Positions 35,184 through 44,477 of a stretch of 64,000 bases of DNA are shown piece after piece (positions within the stretch are counted from its first letter, which is position 1; every line of letters begins with the position of its first letter). The DNA lies in the NCBI GenBank assembly GCA_963763755.1, contig CAVXQE010000010.1, positions 310,001 to 374,000 of the forward strand, in the 5' to 3' direction. The stretch comes from Gaiellasilicea sp963763755. Its GTDB lineage: Bacteria; Actinomycetota; Thermoleophilia; Gaiellales; Gaiellaceae. The translations under genes and the position numbers were made by a program. The notes under the pieces are model-generated. The model was given only the letters and a program-made list of their open reading frames with translations, did not search any database and was not told where the DNA came from.

Positions 35184-35441
35184 TCACTCGTCGTCGTCCT
35201 CGCGCCGCTGCCGCTCGCGCTCTCGCTCCAGGGCCGCGACCGTCTCCTCCCTGACGCCCTTGTACTTCCAGACGTAGCGCCAGTACACGACCGTGGCGGC
35301 CGCGAACCCGACGACTCGCACCCACAGCGCGGTCGGGGCGAGCAGCACCGCCATGCCGGCGAGCGAAAAGACGAGGATCGCCTCTTTCAGCCGCCACAAG
35401 TCGCTCGAGCACGAGTGGACCTTAGCGCCGTTGACACGCAT
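35184..35441 (-). CDS. Small two-helix membrane protein, unknown
   Basis: 85 residues: two hydrophobic helices (ILVFSLAGMAVLLAPTALW and VRVVGFAAATVVYWRYVW) followed by a charged tail (REETVAALERERERQRREDD). No family recognised. The ATG at 35441 lies inside the arsR promoter, so a later internal start is possible. Codon use fits the genome. Confidence 0.6.
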   Translation of the reverse strand: MRVNGAKVHSCSSDLWRLKEAILVFSLAGMAVLLAPTALWVRVVGFAAATVVYWRYVWKYKGVREETVAALERERERQRREDDDE

Positions 35442-35475
35442 CGATATCCGTCGATATATTGATATTCGTCGATAT
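35431..35475 (+). promoter_or_regulatory. arsR-arsM promoter with ArsR-type operator repeats
   Basis: TTGACA (35431-35436), then an 18-bp spacer and TATATT (35455-35460). Over and after the -10 lie overlapping AT-rich repeats: ATCGATAT (35440-35447), TCGATAT (35451-35457), TTGATAT (35459-35465) and TCGATAT (35469-35475). Such ATnnATAT-type repeats are the usual binding sites of ArsR/SmtB repressors, so autoregulation by the downstream ArsR is likely. AGGAG at 35486-35490 is the ribosome-binding site. Confidence 0.7.
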
Positions 35476-35497
35476 GTTCCACGCGAGGAGAGTCCCG

Positions 35498-35844
35498 ATG
35501 AGCACCACGCTCGAGCCCGCTGTCTGCTGCGCTCCGCTTGCAGCTTCCACGCTCACGGACGACGGAGGCCACTGCGACCGCCGGAGGTGTTCAAGGCGCT
35601 CGGGGATCCGGCGCGCGTGCGGCTCGTGAACCTGATCGCCACGAACGGCGGGGCGGTCTGCCAGTGCGATCTGATCGAGCCCCTCGGCCTGTCGCAGCCT
35701 ACGGTCTCCCATCACATGAAGAAGCTGGTGGACGCCGGGCTCGTCGAGCGCGAGCAGCGCGGCAAGTGGGCGTATTTCTCGTTGAAGCGCGATGCCGTCG
35801 AGAAGCTCGCGGTCGTCGCAGATCTGAAAGGGGTGTGTTGCTGA
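35498..35844 (+). CDS. arsR: ArsR/SmtB-family metalloregulator (two frameshifts)
   Basis: About 114 residues. It starts MSTTLEPAVCCAPL, then after two single-base insertions near 35567 and 35583 enters VFKALGDPARVRLVNLIAT, the metal-binding GGAVCQCDLIEPLGLSQPTV, SHHMKKLVDAGLVEREQRGK and ends LKGVCC. The Cys pairs at the start, in VCQC and at the end suggest As(III)/Sb(III) sensing. It sits directly after a promoter carrying repeats typical of its operators, and its stop overlaps the arsM start. Confidence 0.85.
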
Positions 35845-36696
35845 TGACCACGACGAGCGCCGATGAGCTGCGCGAGGAGGTGCGCCGACGGTACGCGGAG
35901 TCGGCACGTGCGGTGAGCGAAGGATCGAGCTCCGGCTGCGGCAGCGGCTCGTGTTGCGGAGACGAGACCGAGGCAGCGAGCTTCGGCGAGGCGCTCTACG
36001 ACGCCGAGCAGCGCGGTGAGCTGCCGGACGGCGGCGGCACGTGCATCGCTCGGTTGCGGCAATCCGGTCCTCGTTGCCGACCTGAAAGAGGGCGAGACGG
36101 TGCTCGACCTCGGCTCCGGCGGCGGCATCGACGTGATCCTCTCCGCCAGGCGCGTCGGCGACACCGGGCTCGCATACGGGCTGGACATGACCGACGAGAT
36201 GCTCGCGCTCGCCCGCAGGAACGCCCAGGAGGCGGGAGTTCGGAACGCGATCTTTCTCAAGGGCGTGATCGAGGAGATCCCGCTCCCGGCCGACTCGATC
36301 GACGCCGTGATCTCGAACTGCGTGGTCAATCTCTCGATCGAGAAGGCTGCCGTGCTGACGGAGATCGCACGCGTGCTCCGGCCGGGCGGCCGGATCGGGA
36401 TCAGCGACATCGTCGCCGAGGACCGGCTCTCCCCGGACGAGCGCGCCGAACGCGGCAGCTACGTCGGCTGCATCGCCGGCGCCCTGTCGAAAGGCGAGTT
36501 CGAGGCAGGCCTCGAGGCGGCGGGGTTCGAGCAGATCTCCGTCGAGTTCACACACGAGGTCGCGGACGGGATGCACGGCGCGATCGTCAAGGCCGTGAAG
36601 ACCCGCACGGCCCGAGGGAAAGGACCTGCCGGTGATCCAGCCGGCCGCGAGCGCCGGCTGCTGCTAGGCGGACAGCCGCGCTCGGGCGGCCACTGA
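35844..36696 (+). CDS. arsM: Arsenite S-adenosylmethionine methyltransferase (one frameshift)
   Basis: About 283 residues. The N-terminal region holds a Cys cluster (SSGCGSGSCCG). After one extra base near 36022 comes ASLGCGNPVLVADLKEGETV, the SAM site LDLGSGGGIDVILSARRVG, NCVVNLSIEK with an arsenic-binding Cys, and VGCIAGALS with another. ArsM methylates As(III) to volatile or less toxic forms. It is coupled to arsR, so arsenic-induced. The last ~30 residues (from KTRTARGKG) look non-native and may follow another error. Confidence 0.85.
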
Positions 36697-36726
36697 ATCC
36701 GGCTGCTGGTACCGTGCGTGCGGTCG

Positions 36727-36801
36727 CGGGGCGTGGCGCAGCCTGGTTAGCGCGCTAGTCTGGGGGACTAGAGGTCCCGAGTTCGAATCTCGGCGCCCCG
36801 A
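36727..36801 (+). tRNA. tRNA-Pro (anticodon GGG)
   Basis: Complete cloverleaf: acceptor CGGGGCG pairs with CGCCCCG (36794-36800), discriminator A. The D-arm carries AGCCTGGTTAGCGCG-type bases. The anticodon stem CTAGT/ACTAG encloses loop CTGGGGG with anticodon GGG. The T-arm contains GTTCGAATC. The 3' CCA is not encoded, as is common in Actinobacteria; the window's CCA-adding enzyme at 17.5 kb would supply it. Confidence 0.96.
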
Positions 36802-36804
36802 CTG

Positions 36805-36831
36805 AGAAAGCCCCGGGAAACGGGTCTTTCT
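36805..36831 (+). terminator. Terminator after tRNA-Pro
   Basis: AGAAAG and CTTTCT arms (6 bp), one mismatch, then CCCG/CGGG around a GGAAA loop, ending in TCTTTCTTG. It begins four bases after the tRNA and is the natural end of its transcript. Confidence 0.75.
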
Positions 36832-36991
36832 TGTGCAAGTCGTGCGCCCAGCTACACGGGTCACTGATGACCTGTACGGAGTGCAGGAGCTCCGGGGCGA
36901 CCCAACCTGTACTCAGCTTCGTTCTGCTCCCCCAGGAATAGACCCAGTCGTGTCCTAGTGGGCGAGGTGAGTTACGTCGATGCTTCCAGCG

Positions 36992-37156
36992 ATGCTTCGT
37001 TTCAAGCTCATGTCCCGCCTCGGTCTAGCAGAGCCCCTCATTCGGCTCGCCCGCTCGGTCGAGCGCTCAAATCGCCGCGCCGCGAGCAAGCAGGTCGTGA
37101 GCAACAGCGATCTCGTCGCGCGACCTTCCGGCGACGTAATCGCCCTCCCGGACTAG
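36992..37156 (+). CDS. Possible small basic protein (54 aa)
   Basis: A short frame MLRFKLMSRLGLAEPLIRLA, then basic residues and the end GDVIALPD. There is no clear ribosome-binding site and no family. It is the only coding-like piece in the stretch after the tRNA. Treat as tentative. Confidence 0.25.
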   Translation: MLRFKLMSRLGLAEPLIRLARSVERSNRRAASKQVVSNSDLVARPSGDVIALPD

Positions 37157-37926
37157 CGGTCTCGAGGTCATCCTCGAGGTCGACGAGCCCCCTTCTGGAA
37201 TCACTCCTAGCGCCTGGGGGCATCACTGCCACTGGTCGCCCTGAGGTATCCCTTGTCACGTCGTGGTGAGACGATCGTGCGAACCGTTGCAAGCCGACCC
37301 GGAGGAGCGTACGCTCCCGACGAGCTCAGACGTGGCGTGACCGACGATGGCGTTGGTGAGGGCCGACGGCACCGGTACGTCCCTGCGGCTCAGGGTGTCG
37401 GCCGGCGGCCAGACCGGCACCCTGCCGAAAATCTCCCAAGTGAGCTAGGGTGGCGTCACTGGCCCTGCGGCCAGAACCCCGGCCGAAAGCCCGCAATCTC
37501 CCGACGCGCTGTGGCGCACGAGACGCAGGAGCCTAGGCGAACAGGATTCGACTTGCAGGGCCAGCTTTCGCTGTGCCGAGCGGTCAGAGTTGTTCGGAGA
37601 CGGCACCAGGAACTGCCCACCGGCGTTGTAGTCGAGCGGGACGCGCCCCGAGGAGTACGGCCCTCCTCGAACACGATCGTCGACCACCGAGTGCCCACGG
37701 GCGTGGGCGCCTCGGGGCGGCAGGTCGCTGGGCGCGCCCGCACACTCAGGGTACTACCGTGCGCCGTCCGGCCTGCCGTCGCGTTCCGCGGTCGCCGTTG
37801 AGGCGGTTGCGAGTTCGGGGGAAGAAATAGGCGAGCCCCATCGTCGTGAAGTCAGCAGACGAAGGGGACACGTTGGAGAGCACTACGGCACTAGGCACAG
37901 TTCGTGACATGCGGTCCTTTCACTAG
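37157..37926. other. Low-coding stretch downstream of tRNA-Pro
   Basis: I find no gene I can support here. The longest open frames (about 180 codons on + at 37253-37801, and shorter ones on the minus strand) have shadow-like composition (Arg/Pro/Gly-rich) and no recognisable domain. Base composition is lower in G+C than the flanks. It could be remnants of an insertion next to the tRNA gene. Confidence 0.5.
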
Positions 37927-38721
37927 ATGGAGGAGTCGCTTCCAGCCGCTGCCGTGCCTGATGAGAACGCCGCGCACGAAGAGACTGCCCTGGGAGAGGA
38001 CCAGCTAGCGCGCGAGCACAAGCGCTCTCGTGTGCCGAGCTCGGTGCTCCTCACACTGCTCGTGGCTCTGCTGTCGGTGTGGGTGGCTCCAGCGTTCGCC
38101 AGACAGTGGGATGAGCGTCAGAAGGCCCGCGAACTACAGGCTGCCCTCGCTCAGGACGTCGCTGTATCGACTACCGCCGCGATCGGCGACGGATTGGCTG
38201 CGCTCACCGGGGCGGCGTCGCTCGACCCGACGGCGGCAGCGAAGGAGTGGGATACGGCGCGGGCACGGCTTGAAGCAGAGCTTCGCGTGTACTACCCGGA
38301 GGACGCCGTAATTCAGGACTGGTATCTGGCGTCGATGGACATCGCGGATCTCCAGCGCATGGCTCCTGAAGTTCGCGGGGTCTTCGAGGCGGCGTACGGT
38401 CAGCCGCGGGACATTTCGCAGGACATTTACCAAGGTGCGCTCGCGCGCCAATATCTGATCGACCTCTTTTACGAGAAGCCGGCCTCGCGTAGCGACACGT
38501 TGCCGCCCGGAACGCGGGAGCGCGCCAAGAAGCGTGGCGACGACTATGCGAGGTGGGTGTTCGATGCTCGTGAGAGCCAGGATCCCGTGCGTTTCCTCGC
38601 GAAGTTGCTGCGCAGGATGTTTGCGCAGAGAGTTGACACGACCCTGGCCCACATCCTGAAGACAACGCCGGAGGGCTTCAGCACCACTCGCCGCGACCTG
38701 CTTCGCGACCTGCTCCCATAG
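37927..38721 (+). CDS. Single-pass membrane protein, unknown function
   Basis: 264 residues. A short acidic N-terminus, a basic patch (REHKRSRVPSS), one membrane segment (VLLTLLVALLSVWVAPAFA), then a helical outer/soluble domain starting RQWDERQKARELQAALAQDV. Proteins with this RQWDxRQKxxEL start after a single transmembrane helix occur scattered in Actinobacteria without assigned function. It stands alone in the atypical region after tRNA-Pro. G+C at third positions is lower than in neighbouring housekeeping genes, hinting at transfer. Confidence 0.6.
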   Translation: MEESLPAAAVPDENAAHEETALGEDQLAREHKRSRVPSSVLLTLLVALLSVWVAPAFARQWDERQKARELQAALAQDVAVSTTAAIGDGLAALTGAASLDPTAAAKEWDTARARLEAELRVYYPEDAVIQDWYLASMDIADLQRMAPEVRGVFEAAYGQPRDISQDIYQGALARQYLIDLFYEKPASRSDTLPPGTRERAKKRGDDYARWVFDARESQDPVRFLAKLLRRMFAQRVDTTLAHILKTTPEGFSTTRRDLLRDLLP

Positions 38722-39182
38722 GACGACGTTCCAGGCGAGTTGTAGAGAGTTAGGTGGGGCGCGCCCAGCGACCCCTTGTGTCCCGAGCAGAACAGACCCC
38801 CTGACTGCTCGTGGACGACGATCGTTTTTCGAGGATCGGTCGCCCTTCCGTCCTCGGGGCGCGCCCACGCCAAGAGAACGGGCGAGCAGGCTCCTGAGGT
38901 ACGCGGTTCGCGGCGCAACAGCATCCGGCGTCTTCGAGGACGCGCCGTCTGCCCGGCACGACATTCAACTGGACAGCTCGCCGCGCACCGTAGGTAACCG
39001 ACCGCGCGCTGCGATTGGCATTTGGGAAAATGGGTAACTTCCGCGATGTCGCGCGTCGAAGCCGTCGGCGCAGCGTGAGTCGACCGCCCTCAGCAAACAG
39101 GTCGGGCTGCATGGCCGGTAGAGACCATCTGCCGAGCGGATGTGCCCTCGCTGGGGATGAAAGGTCGACATTGAAGCCGGAC
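38722..39182. other. Intergenic stretch with repeated GGGGCGCGCCCA
   Basis: No supported gene. The 12-mer GGGGCGCGCCCA occurs twice about 100 bases apart (near 38757 and near 38857). Between them is a weak hairpin around CGATC...GATCG. The longer frames crossing it are Arg/Ser-rich shadows. Confidence 0.4.
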
Positions 39183-39554
39183 GTGATCGAGCGAAACGCA
39201 GTGACACAGAACCGCTACCGCGAGATAAACGAGCACCTGGCGCACCTGTACAAGCAGTTTCTAGACACCGCTGAGGGAGACAAGACCATTGAGCTGTTCG
39301 ATCTCTTCTGCGAGTGCGGACAGCAGCCTTTCTGCGGCGAACGCGTCAAGGTCAGTCCGGTGACGTACGAGCGCGTCCGAGCCGAGTCGACGACGTTCAT
39401 CCTCTCGCCCGGACACGGCATCGCCGCCGTCGAGGAGATGATCGAGCGGGGCGAAGGCTTCCTGATCGCACGCAACCTGGGCCGAGCGGCCGCGATCGCA
39501 CGCGCGGCCGATCCCCGGAGGCTAAGCGGAAGGCGGAACCGACTGGTGTTCTAG
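39183..39554 (+). CDS. Small Cys-motif protein of unknown function (FCECG type)
   Basis: About 123 residues from GTG 39183. An N-terminal helix (TQNRYREINEHLAHLYKQFL), then LFDLFCECGQQPFCGERVKV with four Cys, a YERVRAESTTFILSPGH stretch and AAAIARAADPR near the end. This C-E-C-G...PGH...DPR layout is common in small unannotated proteins of Thermoleophilia and relatives; the Cys could bind zinc. The frame is open upstream but the extra residues look non-coding. Confidence 0.65.
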   Translation: MIERNAVTQNRYREINEHLAHLYKQFLDTAEGDKTIELFDLFCECGQQPFCGERVKVSPVTYERVRAESTTFILSPGHGIAAVEEMIERGEGFLIARNLGRAAAIARAADPRRLSGRRNRLVF

Positions 39555-39562
39555 AGGCTGCT

Positions 39563-39727
39563 TCACCGGCCTCGCAGCACGACAACCTGTCGCTCGTGCG
39601 CGTCGGCGCTGCCGGCGACCAGGACGGGCTGCGCTGGGGGCCGTTCGTCCGTGGCCACGAGCGCGTGCGTGAAGAGCGCTGTCGTCAGCACCAGCATCGA
39701 GACCATCAGCGCCGCAAGCGTCTGCAT
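39563..39727 (-). CDS. Possible small secreted or membrane-anchored protein (54 aa)
   Basis: A short frame: MQTLAALMVSMLVLTTALFT at the start is a clean signal or membrane helix, followed by a short polar part ending HERQVVVLRGR. It lies between the FCECG gene and the large membrane protein, on the opposite strand. No family recognised; the hydrophobic start makes it more than a random frame. Confidence 0.35.
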   Translation of the reverse strand: MQTLAALMVSMLVLTTALFTHALVATDERPPAQPVLVAGSADAHERQVVVLRGR

Positions 39728-39833
39728 CCCACAGTGCAACGCAGGTTGACGCCACGGCGGTGCGGGTCAGCCGAACTCCTCGATCGACGCTACTTCCGCG
39801 GATCGACTGCCTGACGGGCGGTACGGTCTCGGC

Positions 39834-41365
39834 ATGACTCCGGCTTGCGATCGCCGGCGTGGCCGTGCTCGGCGTCCTGGCCGAAGCCGGATCCGGCCCG
39901 CGCCGAGCCCGTCGCCGTTCTCGTCGTCCCGGCGCAGGAGGTGTGGGCGCAGGCAGACCGCGGTGCCGTCGGGCTCTTCGTGCCCGGAGCGGGGGCGACC
40001 GTGACCCATGAGCAGGCGCTGAAGTCGCTCGTCACCGGCCGGAGTGTCTCCGGCCTCGCCGGCAGAGCAGGACCGCGAACCGCTGATCGAGATTGCGACC
40101 CGGCCCGCCCCGCTCACGATCTACGTCGCGCTGCCGCCGGCAGGCCCTCACCACAACGTCACCCGGTATCCGGTCGCAATCGTGGGAGGGGGCTTCCACG
40201 GGATCCTGGACTCGCCCTCGACCCGGCTGCCGGGACTCGTCTCGATCGCCGATGTGGCGCCGACCGCGGTCGACCTCGAGCGCGGCACGAAGCCGGTGCT
40301 CGGCTTCCGAGCGGGAACCGCGGCCTCGCTGCGCGAGCTCGATCAGCGACTGACCCGAGCACACGACTCCCGCGCGGCCGCAACGGCCGGCCTCGCCGTG
40401 CTGCTGGCCTGCCTCACAGCCGCCGCGTTGGCGACGCGCTCTCGCCGGATCGCCCGCACCGCGCTGCTCGCCGCCCCAGGGGCGATCTCGATCGCGCTCC
40501 TACTCTCCGCTGCCGCCATCCGATCGCCGTTCGCAGTCGGTCTCGTCGTCGCGGCGGGAGGCGGCTGCCTTGGCCTTCGTGGCCGGCCGGCGGGAAGGCG
40601 CTCTTCGCCCCTGCGGTCGCGCTCTTCCTCGCGGGCTTCCTGGTCGTGCTCGCGGTGTTCCCGGAGACGAACGCGCTCAGCGCGATCGGACCACACCCCG
40701 ACGGAGGTGTTCGCTTCTTCGGCGTCACCAACCAGGTGGAGACGCTCCTCCTCGCGCCGGTGCTGGCTGCGGCTGCGACCTCGCGGCGCTGGCTCGTGGC
40801 CATCGGGCTACTCGCGCTCGTCGCGCTCGGCTGGAGCCGTGCCGGTGCCGACGGGGGTGGCGTCCTCGTGCTGCTCGCCGGGCTGGGTGCGCTCGTCGTG
40901 CAAGACGGGCTCCGACGCATCTCCGTCGTCCGCGTCGCCCTCGTGGGAGCCGCGGTACTCGGGCTCGCGCTTCTCCTGGTCGCGCTCGACGCCGGCCTCG
41001 GCGGCTCGAGTCACGTGACGACCGCAGTCGGCGACGGGCCTGCCAGCCTTGCGGATGACCTGGGACGGCGACTCGATGTGACGTGGGCGGGAGCCACCGC
41101 GTCGTGGCACTCGGCTCTCCTCTGCGCGCTCGGGCTCGCCGCGCTCGTCGCGATCGCGGTGCGCCGGCCCCGGCACCGCGTGACGACTGCGTTCCTCGTT
41201 GCCCTCGCGGTGTCGCTCGTCGTCAACGACTCGCCCGTGGACGAGCTCGCGTGGGGCTCGCTCGGAGCGGCGGCGCTGCTCGCCTGGGAGAGCGCGGCTA
41301 GTGCGCGCAGGTCGTGGTCGACCGTCCCGCAAGCGTCGCCAGCGCCCTCCCGGCTTTCAGCGTGA
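39834..41365 (+). CDS. Large membrane protein with phosphatase-like exported domain (about five frameshifts)
   Basis: Pieces in three frames join into one protein of ~509 residues: a signal segment (LAIAGVAVLGVLA), an exported part (VGLFVPGAGATVTHEQALKS, RYPVAIVGGGFHGIL, LVSIADVAPTAVDLERG) and then about nine membrane helices (e.g. ALFLAGFLVVLAVFPETNAL). The SIADVAPT piece recalls the end of alkaline-phosphatase-superfamily enzymes, but no metal-site pattern is clear. Each frame change is a +1 insertion (about 39846, 39895, 40065, 40572, 40595). It may work at the cell surface with the convergent GT-C-like gene. Confidence 0.6.
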
Positions 41366-42943
41366 AGCGCATCGTCACGGTGCCTGGCCCGGGCGCGTCC
41401 AGCACCGTCATCCCGGCCTCGTCGCGTTCGAGGCAGCCCCGGGACACCTTCCAGTAGGGCGACCAGCTCGTTGCGATCCGGTAGCGGCCCGCTGCGGACA
41501 CGGTGAACGTCAGGCGAGAGTGGTCGAACGTGAGGACGTCGGTGTCGCCCGGGCCGGTGACGAGCTTCCGTGGCGACGGGCACGGCGTAGACCGTCGTGT
41601 GAGCCGACCGGAAGACCTGCCTGAGCCCGGTGCGCCCACTTCGCAGCAACGCGGCCTCAGCCGCCGAGCTGTAGTCGAGGGGTGCGTCCGGAAGAACGAC
41701 ATAGCGAACGGCCATCTGACGCAGCCAGCGAGTCCACACGCGTGCGCCCAGCTCGTCGTCGTTGTAGAGAACCTCGTTGCGAGGGAAGTCCTCCTGCCGG
41801 AACCAGCCGCGGGTGATCGGGATTCCGGCGGCCGGTAGGTACGCCGCGGCCCAGTGCCCCGTCGTGTCCACCGCCTCGACCCGGTACGACGGGTCGAGGT
41901 GCTCGTCGAGGAAGCCGATCGCGGGCGCCCAGTAGGCCTCCTGCGACGGCCGGATCGGACAGGCCCTTCGCGTAGCTCGCCGCGAGCGGGGAGACGTTCC
42001 ACGAGAGCGCCAGCAGGAAGGCGACCGTGGCGAGCGGGAGCGGCCGCCACCGCCGCAGCGAGAGCGTCAGGATCGCGAGTGGGACGGCGGCGAAACGAAG
42101 TCGCGCGACGTTCTCGCCGAGACTGGACGGGATCAGGAACGCGGTCACGCAGACCGGGAGATAGAGGACGTACAGCCACCGCAGCACCCGCGCTTCCTGC
42201 ACCCGCCACGTGAAGATGATGCCGAGGACGCAGAACACGCACACCGCGGCCAGCTCCTCGATCGAGAAGGGGAAGCGGCCGCCGGTCGGGAAGACCCGCC
42301 AGAGGACGACCCAGACCGTCGCGAGCGCTGCCACGGTGACTACGGGGAGGGTGAGATCGACTCGGGCCGGGAGGCGCGCGAGACCGATCGCTGCCAGCAG
42401 CAGCACGAGCAGCGCGAACGCAAGTGGGCTGGCCGCGAAGCAGAGGACGGTCAGCACGGCGAAGCGGAGGCGGGCGCGAGACTGGAGCGCCCACAGGGCC
42501 AGCAGCGCAAAGGTTGCGCCGAGCGCGAACGGATACGCGCCGGAGAGAACGACGCCCGCCCAGACGATGGCAAACGACCGGCTCGACCAGCGGGCGGCCG
42601 GACCCCATTCGCGCGCCGCGATCACCGTGAAGGCGAGCGCAGCGGTGGCGATGCTGAGCACCGCCAGCAACTGGATACCCAGGAGCGATGCGGCCGGGTA
42701 GTACAGGAGGCTGTACGTGACGAAGCTGTAGCGGCCCTCGTACCAGAAGTTGTTCCAGAGCTGAAAGCCGTGGTCGCGGAAGAGCCCGCTCTGGTAGACG
42801 TGCGCAGCCAGGTCGCTTCCGGGCGGGCCGAAGACAACGAGCATCGACGCCACGACTGCGGCGAGCCCGAAGGCGAGAAGCGCCTCCGCCGCGAGCGGCG
42901 TGAGAACTCTTCGGGGCGGCGGTTCCACGGGCCCTATCTTCAC
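41298..42943 (-). CDS. GT-C-like polytopic membrane protein (two frameshifts)
   Basis: About 547 residues from GTG 42943. It has roughly ten membrane helices in the first 350 residues. An extracytoplasmic loop after helix 1 carries GSDLAAHVYQSGLF and WNNFWYEGRYSFVTYSLLYY, the Asp and aromatic pattern of GT-C glycosyltransferases. A soluble C-terminal part follows (AAYLPAAGIPITRGWFRQED, YNDDELGARVWTRWL) and ends in a beta-rich domain (RLTFTVSAAGRYRIATSW). Breaks near 41945 and 41570 are single extra bases. The donor, probably a lipid-linked sugar, is inferred. Confidence 0.65.
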
Positions 42944-43009
42944 ATGCGCGGCCCGTCCTGCACGCCAGGGGCTTTCCAATTGTCGCTCGAGCGGTCTAGG
43001 GTGATCCCA

Positions 43010-44477
43010 GTGCGAGCTCTCGGCCTTCTCCTCTGTGCCGTCTGCCTCGCCTGCGCAAGCACCGCCAATGCGGACGCCGGTCTCGATCGGCTCAAAGTCC
43101 CCGGCGAGCTTCGCGTCGTCAGCTACTACCCCGCCGATGCCGGCTGGACTCGCATGTGGGAGCCATGGCGTCCGGAGCGGATCAGCGCCGATCTCCAGCG
43201 CCTGCGAGGGCTGAACGCGAATGCCGTCCGCGTCGTCCTGCCCGCAAACTTCATCGGCTACCCGGTACCCGAAGAGCGGTATCAGGAGCGCCTGCGCGAG
43301 TTCGTCGACATTGCGGCGCGCAACGGGCTCCGCGTCCAGCTGACGCTCTTCGACTGGTGGGGCTCCTACCGCGACATCGAGGGCTCGAAACAATGGGCCC
43401 GCGCCATGCTCGAGCCGTACGTCGGCGACCCACGGATCGCGTTCGTCGAGCTTCGGAACGAGATCGACACGACCGACCCGGACGCGCTCGCGTGGACTCG
43501 TGTGCTGGTTCCCTGGCTGCGCGACCTGCTCCGGAAACAGACGCCCGTGACCGTGTCGGTCGGCGGGATGAGGCCCGTACGCGACCTGCGGGCTCTGGTT
43601 GCTGCGCTGCCGGCGCGAGCGCGGCCCGACTTCTTCGATGCGCACACGTTCACCGGCGGCGGCGAGCTGGCGGAACAGGTCTTCTCGCGGCTCCGCGATG
43701 TCGCTGCGCCGACACCGCTGTGGATCGGGGAGCTCGGCTACCCGACGTCGACGGCTCACAGCGGCTACGCGGGTGTCCCGCTGACGGCTTCGGGCCAGGA
43801 AGCCGCGCAGGCGCACTACTTCAAGCTCTGCTTCAGAGCGCTCGCGCGGCTCGGGCTGCCCGCGCCGGGGATCTGGGTCCTCGACGACTTCGCGCCCGAC
43901 GCCATTCCGCAATCGGACCTGTCCGGCCGGGCGGAGGAGTACCGCTTCGGACTCTTCCGCGAGGATGGCTCCGCGAAGCCCGCGGCCGCCGTGGTGCGCC
44001 GGCTGTTTGCGGGAACGGTCGAGACGGGATTCAACGGAGGCTTCGAAGCCGCTGCGGCTGCGGAGGACGGGACCTCGGTGCCCACGATCTGGGGCTCGAC
44101 GGGCGAGCTCCGGCTCGTTCGCGACACGACGCTGGCGCGATCAGGCACCGCGTCCGCCCGGATCGTCGGCCGCTCCGGAGGGAGTGGGACATTCCTCGTC
44201 ACTCCGGTCACAGCTCCGGTGGAGAGTGGGCGCGCGGAGCTGTCGGCGTGGGTTCGCGGCAACGGAGCGGCGCTTCGCGTGGCGATCGTCTGGTTCGACG
44301 TTCAGGGAACGCCGGGTCGGGCAGAGGTGGACGTCGGTGCGGGTAGGGCCTCGCTGGCGCAGAGCCGCGGTCGTCGCCAAGCCGCCGAAGGGAGCCGCAT
44401 TCGCCCGGATCGTCCTTGGCGCACACGCACTGAAAGGCTCCGTCTGGGTCGACGACGTCTCGTTCGGCTGGCGCTAG
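43010..44477 (+). CDS. Secreted GH5-like glycoside hydrolase with C-terminal beta domain (one frameshift)
   Basis: About 488 residues. GTG 43010 gives a clean signal peptide (LGLLLCAVCLACASTANA). The TIM-barrel shows RLRGLNANAVRVVLPANFIG, LTLFDWWGSY, VELRNEIDTT with the acid/base Glu, and LWIGELGYPTS with the likely nucleophile Glu, the GH5/clan GH-A pattern. A C-terminal carbohydrate-binding-like domain follows (residues ~345-488), ending GSVWVDDVSFGW. The frame breaks near 44355 by one extra base. Next to two envelope membrane proteins, it probably acts on an extracellular polysaccharide. Confidence 0.78.

Noticed and set aside
34462..35412. A single 316-residue minus-strand protein
   Set aside because: Only parts of this frame look coding; the pieces fit better as one membrane protein spread over three frames.
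36782..36801. Attachment-site duplication of the tRNA-Pro 3' end
   Set aside because: I looked for a second copy of the TTCGAATCTCGGCGCC-type sequence to the right and found none in the window.
37253..37801. A 182-codon frame after tRNA-Pro as a gene
   Set aside because: Composition is shadow-like, no ribosome-binding site or domain, and overlapping frames of similar length exist on the other strand.
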